This document shows, in pieces, positions 42,304-50,910 of a stretch of 64,000 nt of DNA; positions within the stretch are counted from its first letter, which is position 1; every line of letters starts with the position of its first letter. Both the position numbers and the translations under genes were made by a program. Location of the stretch: NCBI RefSeq assembly GCF_016863095.1, contig NZ_BOOF01000053.1:1-64000 (forward strand). The letters run 5' to 3'. The notes below the pieces were generated by a model. That model was not told where the DNA came from. It was given only the letters and a program-made list of their open reading frames with translations, and made no database searches. The DNA comes from Microbispora siamensis. GTDB taxonomy: Bacteria > Actinomycetota > Actinomycetes > Streptosporangiales > Streptosporangiaceae.

Positions 42304-44022
42304 ATGAGACGCTGCAACGAGGAGGTCGCCGGGCTGCTGCAGGAGTACGCCGACCTGATCGCGATCACCGGGGGCGACGCGTTCAAGGTCAGGGTCTACG
42401 AGAAGGCGGCCCGGTCGGTCGGCGGGTACGGCCGGGAAATCGACGATATGGACGTGGCGGCCCTGCGGGCGATCCCGAACGTCGGCGCGTCGATCGCCGC
42501 GAAGATCGACGAATACCTGCGGACCGGGTCGATTCACCAGCTGGAGGAGCTGCGGACGAAGATCCCCGCCGGGGTCCGCCTGCTGACCACGATTCCCACG
42601 CTCGGGCCGAAGAAGGCCATGGTCCTGTACCACGAGCGGGGCGTCGACTCGATCGAGAAGCTGGAGGACGCCATCCACGCCGGGGTCCTGGAGGGGCTGC
42701 ACGGGTTCGGAGCGAAGACCGAGGAGAACCTGCTCCACGGCATCGAGGTGATGCGCAAGACCGGCAGCCGGGTGCACATCGGGATCGCGATGGCGGTCGC
42801 CGAGGAGGTCGTCTCCGCGCTGTCGGCCGTGCCGGGCTGCGAACGGTGCGCGTACGCCGGGTCGCTGCGGCGGATGAAGGACACGATCGGCGACGTCGAC
42901 GTCCTGGCCACGGCCGACGACTCTGCCGCCCTGATGGCGGCCTTCACCACGCTGCCGTACGTCACCGAGGTGATCGCGCACGGCGAGACGAAGAGCTCGG
43001 TCCGCACGGACGCGGGGCTCCAGGTCGACCTGCGGGTGGTGCCGCGGGACTCCTGGGGGGCGGCGCTGCAGTACTTCACCGGATCCAAGGCGCACAACAT
43101 CCGCACCCGGGAGATCGCCGTGCACCGGAAGCTGAAGCTGTCGGAGTACGGCGTGTTCGACGTGGCGACCGGCGAGAAGATCACTTCTGCGGACGAGGCG
43201 GAGGTGTACGGCATGCTCGGCCTGCCCTGGATCGAGCCGACGCTGCGCGAGGACACCGGGGAGATCGAGGCCGCGCTGGGCGGGGGGCTGCCCAGGGTGG
43301 TGACCCTGGCCGACATCCGCGGCGACCTGCACACGCACACCGACCTGACCGACGGGCTCGCGCCGCTGGAGGAGATGGTCGAGGCGGCCGCGGCGCGCGG
43401 CTACGACTACTACGCGGTGACCGACCACGCGCCCAACCTCTACATGCAGCGGATGACCGACGAGAAGGCGCTGGACCAGCGCGAGCGGCTCCGCCGCCTC
43501 GGCGCCGCCCGCCCCGGCATGACGCTGCTGCACGGGTGCGAGCTCAACATCGACCCGGAGGGCGAGGTCGACTGGCCGCCGGAGTTCCTGGCCGGGTTCG
43601 ACCTGTGCGTGGCCTCGGTGCACTCGCACTTCACCCAGTCGCCCGAGGAGATGACCCGGCGGCTGATCCGGGCCTGCGAGAACCCGTACGTGAAGATCAT
43701 CGGTCATCCGACGGCGCGGGTCGCCGGCAGGCGGGAGCCGGTGGACGCCGACTGGCCGAGGGTGTTCGACGCCTGCGTCCGCACCGGGACGGCGCTGGAG
43801 ATCGACTCCTTCCCCGACCGGCTCGACCTGCCCTCGGGCCTCGTCCGGCGGGCCGCCGACCGGGGCGTGCTGTTCTCGATCGACAGCGACGCGCACGCCG
43901 TGCCGCACCTCGACGTCATGCGGTACGGCGTCGGCACCGCGCAGCGCGGCTGGCTCACGCCCGACCGGGTAATCAACACGTGGCCACTCGACCGGCTGCG
44001 GGAGTTCCTCCGCCCGGGATGA
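42304..44022 (+). CDS. polX: PolX family DNA polymerase/PHP-domain exonuclease
   Basis: 572 residues from ATG 42304, after GGGGGGTG; an earlier ATG would add 38 unconserved residues. Bacterial PolX of base-excision or gap repair. Domains: 8-kDa and helix-hairpin-helix region (LRAIPNVGASIAAKIDEYLR, LTTIPTLGPKKAMVLYHERG), palm domain with CAYAGSLRRMKDTIGDVDVL giving the GS...DxD metal site and VDLRVVP as third Asp, then a C-terminal PHP phosphoesterase domain with GDLHTHTDLTDG, TDHAPNLYMQRM, HGCELNI, SVHSHF, IGHPTAR and SIDSDAHA. All PHP His and Asp clusters look intact, so 3'-5' exonuclease activity is expected. Confidence 0.92.
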   Translation: MRRCNEEVAGLLQEYADLIAITGGDAFKVRVYEKAARSVGGYGREIDDMDVAALRAIPNVGASIAAKIDEYLRTGSIHQLEELRTKIPAGVRLLTTIPTLGPKKAMVLYHERGVDSIEKLEDAIHAGVLEGLHGFGAKTEENLLHGIEVMRKTGSRVHIGIAMAVAEEVVSALSAVPGCERCAYAGSLRRMKDTIGDVDVLATADDSAALMAAFTTLPYVTEVIAHGETKSSVRTDAGLQVDLRVVPRDSWGAALQYFTGSKAHNIRTREIAVHRKLKLSEYGVFDVATGEKITSADEAEVYGMLGLPWIEPTLREDTGEIEAALGGGLPRVVTLADIRGDLHTHTDLTDGLAPLEEMVEAAAARGYDYYAVTDHAPNLYMQRMTDEKALDQRERLRRLGAARPGMTLLHGCELNIDPEGEVDWPPEFLAGFDLCVASVHSHFTQSPEEMTRRLIRACENPYVKIIGHPTARVAGRREPVDADWPRVFDACVRTGTALEIDSFPDRLDLPSGLVRRAADRGVLFSIDSDAHAVPHLDVMRYGVGTAQRGWLTPDRVINTWPLDRLREFLRPG

Positions 44023-44033
44023 AAGGGGGTTTC

Positions 44034-45140
44034 ATGCTGACGATCGGCCGGCGGCCGCTGCCCGTGGTGGGCCGCGCCCGGATGTACGTGTGCGGGATCA
44101 CGCCCTACGACACGACCCATCTCGGTCATGCCAGGACGTTCGTGTGGGCCGACGTGGCGGCGCGGGTGCTGCGGCACGCCGGCGTGCCCGTCGAGGTGTG
44201 CCGCAACGTCACCGACGTGGACGACGTGCTCACCTCGGCCGCCCGCCGGGCCGGCAGCCCGTACGACAGCTTCGCCGCCGTGCAGCAGTTCTACTTCGAC
44301 CGGGACATGGCCGCGTTGCACGTGCACCCGGTGACGTACGAGCCGCGGGCGCACACCTATGTGCCGCAGGTCGTGGCGCTCGCCCGCGCCCTGCTGGAGC
44401 TGGGCCACGCGTACGAGCGGGACGGCGCGGTGTACTTCCGGGGCGCGGGCGTGCGGGAGCGGGCCGGGATCGGCGCCGAGGAGGCGGCCCGCCTGCTGGC
44501 CGAGTTCGGCGACCATCCCGCTTCCGGTGGGGGCGATCCGCGCAGGGACGACCCGGCGGACGTGGCGATCTGGCGGCCGTCGGCGAAGGGGGAGCCGGGC
44601 TGGCCGAGCGAGTGGGGCGACGGGCGGCCGGGCTGGCACGCCGAGTGCGCCGCCATGGCGCTGACGACGTACGGGCCGGCCCTCGACCTGCACGCGGGCG
44701 GCGCCGACCTGCGCTTCCCGCACCACGCGTACGAGGCCGCGATGGCCGAGGCGGTGACCGGGGTGCGGCCGTTCGCCCGCGCCTGGCTGCACGTGGGGGT
44801 GGTCCGCGTGGACGGCGCCAAGATGGCCAAGTCGGCGGGCAACCTCGTCTTCACCGCCGACCTGCTGCGGCACCACCCCGTCGGCGCGGTGCGCCTGCTG
44901 CTGCTCGACCACCCGTGGGCGGCCGACTGGGACTACCGTCCCGGCGGCCTGGAGGAGGCCGCGGCCCGCCTGGAGCGCCTGCATGCGGCCGCCGGGCGGC
45001 CCGCGGCCTCGGCGGCGGGCGAGCGGGCGGCGGTGCGCGCGCTGCTGGACGACCTGGACGTCGCGACCGCCCTGGCGATCGCCGAGGAGGAGGGCGGGCA
45101 GGCCGCCCGCACGGTCATCGCGGTGCTCGCCCTCGGCTGA
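44034..45140 (+). CDS. MshC-like/cysteinyl-tRNA synthetase-like ligase, short form
   Basis: 368 residues from ATG 44034 with AAAGGGGG upstream. Class I synthetase catalytic core: YVCGITPYDTTHLGHARTFV holds the zinc Cys20 and the HIGH variant HLGH (29-32); NVTDVDD; PGWHAECAAMAL with Cys205; LHAGGADLRFPHHAYEAA; and KMAKS (263-267) in place of KMSKS. The text is nearer to MshC, which joins cysteine to GlcN-Ins in mycothiol synthesis, than to CysRS, but the protein is about 40 residues shorter than MshC and lacks an anticodon-binding domain. It may be a second MshC, or a cysteine-activating enzyme for another acceptor. It lies 11 bases after polX. Confidence 0.72.
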   Translation: MLTIGRRPLPVVGRARMYVCGITPYDTTHLGHARTFVWADVAARVLRHAGVPVEVCRNVTDVDDVLTSAARRAGSPYDSFAAVQQFYFDRDMAALHVHPVTYEPRAHTYVPQVVALARALLELGHAYERDGAVYFRGAGVRERAGIGAEEAARLLAEFGDHPASGGGDPRRDDPADVAIWRPSAKGEPGWPSEWGDGRPGWHAECAAMALTTYGPALDLHAGGADLRFPHHAYEAAMAEAVTGVRPFARAWLHVGVVRVDGAKMAKSAGNLVFTADLLRHHPVGAVRLLLLDHPWAADWDYRPGGLEEAAARLERLHAAAGRPAASAAGERAAVRALLDDLDVATALAIAEEEGGQAARTVIAVLALG

Positions 45141-45154
45141 GGGCGGCTGAGAGA

Positions 45155-46495
45155 TCACGCGGCGGCGGCCCGGGAGTCGTACTCGTCGAGCACGGCCACC
45201 ACGTCCCGCCCGGCCGCGGCCAGGATCGAGGCGGCGATGGACGCGCGATAGCCCGTCGCGCAGTGCGTCCACACCTCGCCGCCCGGCACCTCGTCCAGCC
45301 GCGCGGGCAGTTCGTGCAGCGGGATGTGGACCGCGCCGGGGACGTGCGACTCGCGCCACTCCACGTCGCGGCGCACGTCCAGGACCACGATCGGGCGGTG
45401 GCGGCGCACGGCGGCCAGGTCGGCGAACGTCGCCGTCGGCATGGACGCGGGCTTGTCGTCGCCGGTCCACTCGGCGGGCCCTCCGGTGGCGACCGCGGCC
45501 GGTCGGTCGATGCCGATCCGCGCCAGTTCGCGCTGGGCCCGCGCGATGTCCCCGGGCGTCTCCCCGAGCAGGGTCACCGGCGTCCCCCAGGGAATCAGCC
45601 AGCCCAGGTAGACGGCGAGGTTCCCGTCCAGCCCGAAGTTGAGCGTTCCCGCCAGGTGGCCCGCCGCGAACGCCGTACGGGACCGCAGGTCCACCACCCA
45701 CTCGCCGGCCCGGAGGCGGCGGTGCAGTTCGGCGGCGTCCGCGCGGCGCGGCGCGGACAGGTCGGGCGCGTCCGGCCCAGCCTGGTTGAGCGGCGCCATG
45801 TGCGCGTAGTACGCCGGGTAGACGTCCAGCCCGGCCAGCAGCGACTCCACGTACTCGTCCTCGCTCCGGGTCAGCACCGGGTTGACCCGCCGCTCCCGGC
45901 CGATCGTCGACTCGGTGACCTCCGACTGGGTGGCCGAGCAGAAGCTGCCGAACCCGTGGGTGGGGAGGACGTCCGTCTCGGCCGGGAGTTCGCGGGCCAG
46001 CCGGTGCGCCGAGGCGTACTGGGCGCGCACCAGAGTGCCGGTGTGCTCGGGGCCGAGCAGGTCGGGCCGCCCGGTCGTGCCGAGCAGCAGCGAGCCCCCG
46101 GTGAAGACGGCGGGCGGCCGATCCGGGGACTCCAGCACGTACGACAGGTGGGTGAAGGTATGGCCGGGGGTGGCGACGGCGCGCAGACGCGTGCGCGGGC
46201 CGACCTCGACCACGTCCCCGTCCTCGACGGGGCTGCGGTCGAACGCCACGGGGTCGGCCGCGTTGACGTGGTAGTCCGCGCCGGTGGCCGAGGCGAGGGC
46301 GGGCCCGCCGGTCACGTAGTCGTTGTGCACGTGGGTCTCGAAGACGTGGCGGATCTCGACGCCGCGCCGCTCGGCCAGGCGGAGCAGCCGGTCGATGTCC
46401 CGCTGCGGGTCCACCACGAAGGCGACCTCCCCGTCGGCGACGAGGTAGCTGCGGTCGCCCAGGGAGGGGGTCTCGACAGGGATGATTTCGATCAT
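45155..46495 (-). CDS. MBL-fold hydrolase with two rhodanese domains
   Basis: 446 residues. The metallo-beta-lactamase fold comes first, with FETHVHNDYVTGG at 53-65 (the H-x-H-x-D signature of persulfide dioxygenase-like members), TPGHTFTHLSYVLE and LPTHGFGSFCSATQ. Two rhodanese domains follow: the first (VVDLRSRTAFAAGHLAGTLN) lacks an active-site Cys; the second (VVLDVRRDVEWRESHVPGAV) has HCATGYRAS with the catalytic Cys. Such proteins oxidise or transfer persulfide sulfur. It is last in the eight-gene pob/pca operon, overlapping pfkB by four bases, an unexpected partner for aromatic catabolism. Sulfur detoxification is inference from the family. Confidence 0.88.
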   Translation of the reverse strand: MIEIIPVETPSLGDRSYLVADGEVAFVVDPQRDIDRLLRLAERRGVEIRHVFETHVHNDYVTGGPALASATGADYHVNAADPVAFDRSPVEDGDVVEVGPRTRLRAVATPGHTFTHLSYVLESPDRPPAVFTGGSLLLGTTGRPDLLGPEHTGTLVRAQYASAHRLARELPAETDVLPTHGFGSFCSATQSEVTESTIGRERRVNPVLTRSEDEYVESLLAGLDVYPAYYAHMAPLNQAGPDAPDLSAPRRADAAELHRRLRAGEWVVDLRSRTAFAAGHLAGTLNFGLDGNLAVYLGWLIPWGTPVTLLGETPGDIARAQRELARIGIDRPAAVATGGPAEWTGDDKPASMPTATFADLAAVRRHRPIVVLDVRRDVEWRESHVPGAVHIPLHELPARLDEVPGGEVWTHCATGYRASIAASILAAAGRDVVAVLDEYDSRAAAA

Positions 46496-47412
46496 TCAGG
46501 TCCCTCCTCGGCTCGTGAGGCACCCGTACCCGGGGAGAAGATCTTCACCTCCTCCCGGGTCGGCGGGACCGCGCCGGCGCGGGTGCAGACGATCGCGGCG
46601 GCGGCGCAGCCGCGCCGCAGCGCCTCCGCCACGCGCTCCGTGCTCAATGGAGCGCCGTCGAGCGCGTCGAGGCAGGCGGCGGTGAAGGTGTCGCCCGCGC
46701 CGACCGTGTCCACGACCTCGACCGCCGGGGCCGGGCAAGAGATCACCTCGTCGCCCAGGACGGCCGTCGCGCCGTCGCCGCCCCGGGTGACCACCACGAG
46801 CCGCTCATGTGCCCGTGCCCACCGCCGGGCGACCTCGATGTACGGCTCGCCCGGGTAGAGCCAGTCGAGGTCCTCGGCGCTCACCTTGACCAGGCGCGCG
46901 AGCCGTACGCACTCCTCGACGTGGGCCAGGGCGCGTGCTCGGTCGCCGACGAGGGACGGCCGGATGTTCGGGTCGTAGGACACGGTGATCCCCGCCTCGG
47001 CGGCGGCCCGCATCACCTCCCGCACGTGCGCGGCGCCCGGCCCGGCGAGCACGGCCAGGGAGCCGGTGTGCAGGCAGGTCACCCCGTCGAGCGCGACCGG
47101 TGCCGAGAAGGTCCAGTCGAAGCGGAAGTCGTAGGAGGCCGAGCCGTCCGCGCCGACCCGGGCGAAGGCCAGGCCGGTCGCCGCCGCCGGGGCGAGGTCG
47201 CCGGTCCCGATCCCGTGGCGGGTCAGGTGGTCGCGCAGCAGGCCGCCGAAGAAGTCGTCGCCGGTCTCCCCGGCGAACCGCACCGTGCGGCCAAGCGCGG
47301 CCAGCGCCACCGCGACGTTGAGCGGGCTGCCGCCGGGCACCGCGGTGAAGGTCCACGATCCCGGCGTGCCGATCAGGTCGACCAGGCTCTCGCCGACCAC
47401 CAGGAACGTCAT
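46492..47412 (-). CDS. PfkB-family carbohydrate kinase
   Basis: 306-residue ribokinase/fructokinase-like enzyme. N-terminal signature GGSPLNVAVALAALGRTVRF near residues 27-46 and C-terminal signature VDTVGAGDTFTAACLDAL near 237-254, which holds the catalytic Asp and anion hole. Further: DPNIRPSLVGDRARA and VVTRGGDGATAVLGD. It phosphorylates a sugar or nucleoside using ATP; fructose is the most common assignment but not provable here. It overlaps pcaC upstream and the MBL/rhodanese gene downstream by four bases each, so it is transcribed with protocatechuate genes. Its use in that pathway is not understood. Confidence 0.88.
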   Translation of the reverse strand: MTFLVVGESLVDLIGTPGSWTFTAVPGGSPLNVAVALAALGRTVRFAGETGDDFFGGLLRDHLTRHGIGTGDLAPAAATGLAFARVGADGSASYDFRFDWTFSAPVALDGVTCLHTGSLAVLAGPGAAHVREVMRAAAEAGITVSYDPNIRPSLVGDRARALAHVEECVRLARLVKVSAEDLDWLYPGEPYIEVARRWARAHERLVVVTRGGDGATAVLGDEVISCPAPAVEVVDTVGAGDTFTAACLDALDGAPLSTERVAEALRRGCAAAAIVCTRAGAVPPTREEVKIFSPGTGASRAEEGPE

Positions 47413-47789
47413 GCGGCATCCTCACCCGGGTTCTCCGCCAGCACCCGCTGGGCGACGGCGAACGCGGCGTTGGCCGCGGGCACCCCGCAGTAGATCGCGG
47501 TCTGCAGCAGCACCTCCTTGATCTCGTCGGTCGTGAGCCCGTTGCGCCGCGCGGCCCGCACGTGCATGGCCAGCTCCTCCAACTGCCCGCGCGCCACCAG
47601 TGCGGTGAGCGTGATGCAGCTGCGGGTGCGTCGGTCCAGCCCGGGCCGGGTCCAGATCTCACCCCAGGCATACCGGGTGATCAGGTCCTGGAAGTCCGCG
47701 GTGAACTCGGTGGTCCGCGCCTGCGCCCGGTCCACGTGCGCGTCGCCCAGCACCTCGCGGCGCACCCGCATGCCGTCCTCGTAGCTCAT
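47409..47789 (-). CDS. pcaC: 4-carboxymuconolactone decarboxylase
   Basis: 126 residues. Decarboxylates gamma-carboxymuconolactone to beta-ketoadipate enol-lactone in the protocatechuate branch. AhpD-like helical fold: MRVRREVLGDAHVDRAQART, FQDLITRYAWGEIWTRPGLD, SCITLTALVARGQLEELAMH, TTDEIKEVLLQTAIYCGVPA and ANAAFAVAQRVL. The length and the R-E-V-L-G-D-A-H-V start are characteristic of PcaC rather than other AhpD-fold proteins. In several actinomycetes PcaC is fused to PcaD as PcaL; here they are separate but overlap by four bases. Operon order is pcaD, pcaC, pfkB. Confidence 0.92.
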   Translation of the reverse strand: MSYEDGMRVRREVLGDAHVDRAQARTTEFTADFQDLITRYAWGEIWTRPGLDRRTRSCITLTALVARGQLEELAMHVRAARRNGLTTDEIKEVLLQTAIYCGVPAANAAFAVAQRVLAENPGEDAA

Positions 47790-48553
47790 GCCGTCCTCCA
47801 GCGGGTGGTCAGATGCCGCCTGATCGCCTCGTTCACGACGTCCGGGCGTTCGGCGGTGGCCAGGTGGGCGGCCCCCGGTACGACCAGCGACTCGGCCTCC
47901 GGGATGTCCCGGGCGAGGACCTCGGCGTGCTCGGGCGGGGTCGCCGGGTCCTCGGCTCCGGCGATCACCAGCGCGGGCGCGCGGACGTCGCCGAGCCGGT
48001 CACGGACGTCGAAGACCGCAAGGGCCTCGCAGCACGCGGCGTACCCCTCGGGGTCGGCGCCGCGGAGCATGTCCAGGTAGCGCTCGGCGTCGGGGAAGCC
48101 CGCCGTGAACCACCGTCTCCTCGTCGCCTCGGCCAGGGGTTTCGTGCCCTCGGCGCGGACCAGCGCGGCGCGTTCGTGCCAGCTCTCCGCGGTGCCGAAC
48201 CGGGCGGAGGTGCAGCACAGGACCAGGCTCGCGACCCGGTCCGGTGCGATCAGCGCCAGCGTGGTCCCGACGGCCCCGCCCAGCGACACCCCCGCGTACG
48301 CCACGGTTCCCACGGCGTGACGGTCGAGCAGCGCCAGCACCCCGGCGGCGAGGTCGTCCACCGTCGGACCACGCGTGAAGCCGGATGCGGCCGGCGACCC
48401 GCCGTGGCCGGGCAGGTCGTAGCGGAGCACCCGCCAGGTGCGCGTGAGCGCGGGAAGCTGCGGCTCCCACAGGTCGAGCGTCGTGCCCAGCGAGGGCCCC
48501 AGCACGACGACCGGCGCGTCCGGCGGTCCGTCGAATCGGTGGTGCAGGATCAT
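47786..48553 (-). CDS. pcaD: 3-oxoadipate enol-lactonase
   Basis: 255 residues from the ATG at 48553, which overlaps the pcaB stop as ATGA; the upstream frame is pcaB out of frame. Alpha/beta hydrolase that opens beta-ketoadipate enol-lactone to 3-oxoadipate. Oxyanion strand VVLGPSLGTTLDLWEPQLPA, RYDLPGHGGSP, nucleophile elbow YAGVSLGGAVGTTLALIAPD with Ser near residue 95, Asp in VIAGAEDPATPPEHA, His in PGAAHLATAERPDVV. It follows pcaB and precedes pcaC. Pathway genes for the last steps (pcaIJ and pcaF) are not in this window. Confidence 0.92.
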   Translation of the reverse strand: MILHHRFDGPPDAPVVVLGPSLGTTLDLWEPQLPALTRTWRVLRYDLPGHGGSPAASGFTRGPTVDDLAAGVLALLDRHAVGTVAYAGVSLGGAVGTTLALIAPDRVASLVLCCTSARFGTAESWHERAALVRAEGTKPLAEATRRRWFTAGFPDAERYLDMLRGADPEGYAACCEALAVFDVRDRLGDVRAPALVIAGAEDPATPPEHAEVLARDIPEAESLVVPGAAHLATAERPDVVNEAIRRHLTTRWRTA

Positions 48554-49746
48554 GATGCCTTTCCCTGGTGGTGCTGCAGGGCCCGGTCCACGAGAACGGA
48601 CGCGGACCCGACGCCGGGGTCCTCCCCGTGTTCGGCCAGCACGGCGAGCAGGTGATCGAGATTGTGCCGCATGCGCTCGGGGAACACCTCCAGCCCCTCG
48701 GCCAGCTCGGCGGCCGTCTCGGCCGCGCCGCCGGCCAGGCGCAGGCACTCGCGCAGCGGCTGCCACTCGGCGTGCCAGCTCCCCGCGGGCCGCTCGTGCT
48801 CGGCCATTTGTGAGGCGAGCAGGATCTGCGCGAGCGCGGGCGCCTGCAGCGCCGCCGATCTGATCATCGTGGCGAGCACCGGGTTGCGCTTGTGCGCCAT
48901 CGCCGACGAGCCGCCCCGGCCCGGCGCGGCGGGCTCGGCGACCTCGCCCACCTCGCTCTGCGCCAGCAGGATCACGTCGGTGGCGAGCTTGCCCAGCGCG
49001 CCCGTCACGGCGGCGAGCGCGCAGGCCAGGTCGGTCACGGGCGTGCGCAGCGTGTGCCAGGGCAGCACCGGCTCGGCCAGCCCGGTCTCGGCCGCGAACA
49101 GCGGCAGCAGGTCGAGGGCCCGCTCGCCGTACCCGGCCATGGTGCCGGCCGCGCCGCCGAGCTGGACCGGCAGCCGCACCGCCGCGAGGCGGTCGCGCCC
49201 GTCCCGGCAGCCGACCAGCCACCCGGCGGCCTTCAGCCCGAACGTGGTGGGCACGGCCTGCTGCCCGAGCGTACGGCCCGCCATCGGGGTGTCCCGGTGC
49301 TCACCGGCCAGCCGGGCCAGCGCGGCGAGCACCCGGCCGAGGTCGCGCAGGATCGTCTCGCGGGCCCGCGCGGCGACCAGCATCGCCGCCGTGTCGAGGA
49401 TGTCCTGGCTGGTCGCGCCGTGGTGCACCCAGGACCCCGCCTCGCCGGCCGCGGCCCGCAGATCCTTGACGAGCGGCACGACCGGGTTGCCCGCGTCCCT
49501 GGCACGGCGGGCGAGATCGGCGGCGTCGTAGCGGTCCTCCCCGCTCGACAGCGCTCCGGCCGCCTCGGCGATCGCGGCGACGGCCCGCTCAGGGACGACG
49601 CCGAGGCGGGCCTGCGCCCGCGCGAGGCACACCTCCGCCTCCAGCATCGCCCGCAGCCAGGCGTCGTCGGCCGTGACCGCCTCCACCTCCGTGCCCGCCC
49701 ACACCGGGGACAGCAGGCCGCGATCAGAACCCGCGTCAGAACTCAA
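48550..49746 (-). CDS. pcaB: 3-carboxy-cis,cis-muconate cycloisomerase
   Basis: 398 residues from TTG 49746, inside the end of pcaG and ten bases after GAGGAGGAG. Fumarase/aspartase superfamily enzyme that lactonises 3-carboxymuconate. Superfamily segments: WVHHGATSQDILDTAAMLVA with the catalytic His-Ser neighbourhood near 105-125, MAGRTLGQQAVPTTFGLKAA, and the signature GRGGSSAMAHKRNPVLATMI near 280-300. The C-terminal helix ends GSASVLVDRALQHHQG. Slightly shorter than many PcaB proteins (~450). It overlaps pcaG by 11 bases and pcaD by four. Confidence 0.9.
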   Translation of the reverse strand: MSSDAGSDRGLLSPVWAGTEVEAVTADDAWLRAMLEAEVCLARAQARLGVVPERAVAAIAEAAGALSSGEDRYDAADLARRARDAGNPVVPLVKDLRAAAGEAGSWVHHGATSQDILDTAAMLVAARARETILRDLGRVLAALARLAGEHRDTPMAGRTLGQQAVPTTFGLKAAGWLVGCRDGRDRLAAVRLPVQLGGAAGTMAGYGERALDLLPLFAAETGLAEPVLPWHTLRTPVTDLACALAAVTGALGKLATDVILLAQSEVGEVAEPAAPGRGGSSAMAHKRNPVLATMIRSAALQAPALAQILLASQMAEHERPAGSWHAEWQPLRECLRLAGGAAETAAELAEGLEVFPERMRHNLDHLLAVLAEHGEDPGVGSASVLVDRALQHHQGKAS

Positions 49747-50245
49747 GGAAGACCGTCTCCTCCTCGCCCTGCAGCCGTACGTCGAACCGGTAGACGTCGT
49801 GCCCCTCCGGGCGGGCCAGCAACGTCGCGCGGCGGGCCGGGTCGAGGGAGTCGAGCAGGGGGTCGGGCGCGTCGGCGAGGTAGACACGGGTCCGCACCGG
49901 CTTGAGCAGGCCCCGCGCGAACACCAGCAGCGCGGCGTACGGACGGGACGGCGGCGCGAGGCGGAACCGGTAGGAGCCGTCGGGCGCGGTGCCGCACCGC
50001 CCGAAGCCGGAGACACCGCTGCCTCCGGAGACACCGGCGCCTCCGCGGCCCAGGGCGGCCCGATCGCCGGGTTCCCCGGTCCAGAGCTCCAGCAGGGCGT
50101 CGGGCACCGGCTCGCCGGCTCCGTCGAGGACCCGGCCGGTGATCGTCACGGCCCCCGGATGGCCCTCGGGGACGAGCTCCCAGTCTCCCGCGTACGGCAG
50201 GGCGAACCCGAAGAACGGGCCGACGGTCTGCGAAGGGGTGGTCAC
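49736..50245 (-). CDS. pcaG: Protocatechuate 3,4-dioxygenase alpha subunit
   Basis: 169 residues from the GTG at 50245, which overlaps the pcaH stop; a longer open frame upstream is pcaH out of frame. Alpha subunit of the ring-cleaving intradiol dioxygenase: TPSQTVGPFFGFALPYAGDW at the start, GRVLDGAGEPVPDALLELWT, then DGSYRFRLAPP and YLADAPDPLLDSLDPARRAT. It contributes to the substrate pocket but carries no iron ligands. Between the two beta sheets there is a Gly/Ser/Val-rich stretch (GRGGAGVSGGSGVSGFGR) encoded by near-repeats, longer than usual. It should form (alpha-beta)n with PcaH. Confidence 0.92.
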   Translation of the reverse strand: MTTPSQTVGPFFGFALPYAGDWELVPEGHPGAVTITGRVLDGAGEPVPDALLELWTGEPGDRAALGRGGAGVSGGSGVSGFGRCGTAPDGSYRFRLAPPSRPYAALLVFARGLLKPVRTRVYLADAPDPLLDSLDPARRATLLARPEGHDVYRFDVRLQGEEETVFLEF

Positions 50246-50910
50246 GCGTCCTCCATCGGGGTACGGCCGAGCACCACGTCCCACCGGTAGCCGAGCGCCC
50301 ACTCCGGCTCGGTGATGTCCAGGTCGAACGTGGAGACGAGCCGCTCGCGGGCGGCCGGGTCGGGGATGGACTGGAAGATCGGGTCGAAGGCGAACAGCGG
50401 GTCGCCGGGGAAGTACATCTGCGTCACCAGGCGCTGGGTGAACGCCGTACCGAAGATCGAGAAGTGGATGTGCGCGGGCCGCCAGGCGTTCGGGTGGTTG
50501 CGCCAGGGATAGGCCCCCGGCTTGATCGTGACGAATCGGTAGCGGCCCTCGTCGTCGGTCAGGCACCGGCCGGCGCCCGTGAAGTTGGGGTCGAGCGGCG
50601 CCGGATGCTGGTCGCGCTGGTGGGCGTACCGGCCGGCGGAGTTGGCCTGCCAGATCTCCACCAGCGTGTCCGGCACCGGCCGGCCCGACGCGTCGAGGAT
50701 CCGCCCGGTGACGATGATGCGCTCGCCGAGCGGCTCGCCCGCGTGGCCCGCGGTCAGGTCGGCGTCGAGCGGGTCCACCTCGTCGCGGCCGAAGACCGGG
50801 CCGGTCAGCTCGGCCGCCTCCGGGTCCTCCTTCATCTCCAGCGGCGGCCGGGACGGCGCCCGCAGGACCGTGCTGGCGTAGTCAGGGTAGAGGTAGGGCG
50901 GGTGTGTCAC
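50242..50910 (-). CDS. pcaH: Protocatechuate 3,4-dioxygenase beta subunit
   Basis: 222 residues from the GTG at 50910, overlapping the pobA stop. Catalytic subunit: non-heme Fe(III) ligands are visible as Tyr in NSAGRYAHQRDQHPAP, Tyr in KPGAYPWRNHPNAW and the two His in RPAHIHFSIFG. The start TRP-like region YLYPDYASTVLRAPSRPP and the end LDITEPEWALGYRWDVVLGR match PcaH. It cleaves protocatechuate between the hydroxyls to 3-carboxy-cis,cis-muconate using O2. Cytosolic. Directly after pobA, which makes protocatechuate from 4-hydroxybenzoate. Confidence 0.95.
   Translation of the reverse strand: MTHPPYLYPDYASTVLRAPSRPPLEMKEDPEAAELTGPVFGRDEVDPLDADLTAGHAGEPLGERIIVTGRILDASGRPVPDTLVEIWQANSAGRYAHQRDQHPAPLDPNFTGAGRCLTDDEGRYRFVTIKPGAYPWRNHPNAWRPAHIHFSIFGTAFTQRLVTQMYFPGDPLFAFDPIFQSIPDPAARERLVSTFDLDITEPEWALGYRWDVVLGRTPMEDA

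Noticed and set aside
48892-49905. 337-residue plus-strand frame opposite pcaB/pcaG.
   Set aside because: Shadow of conserved pca genes, with Arg/Gly/His bias and no family.
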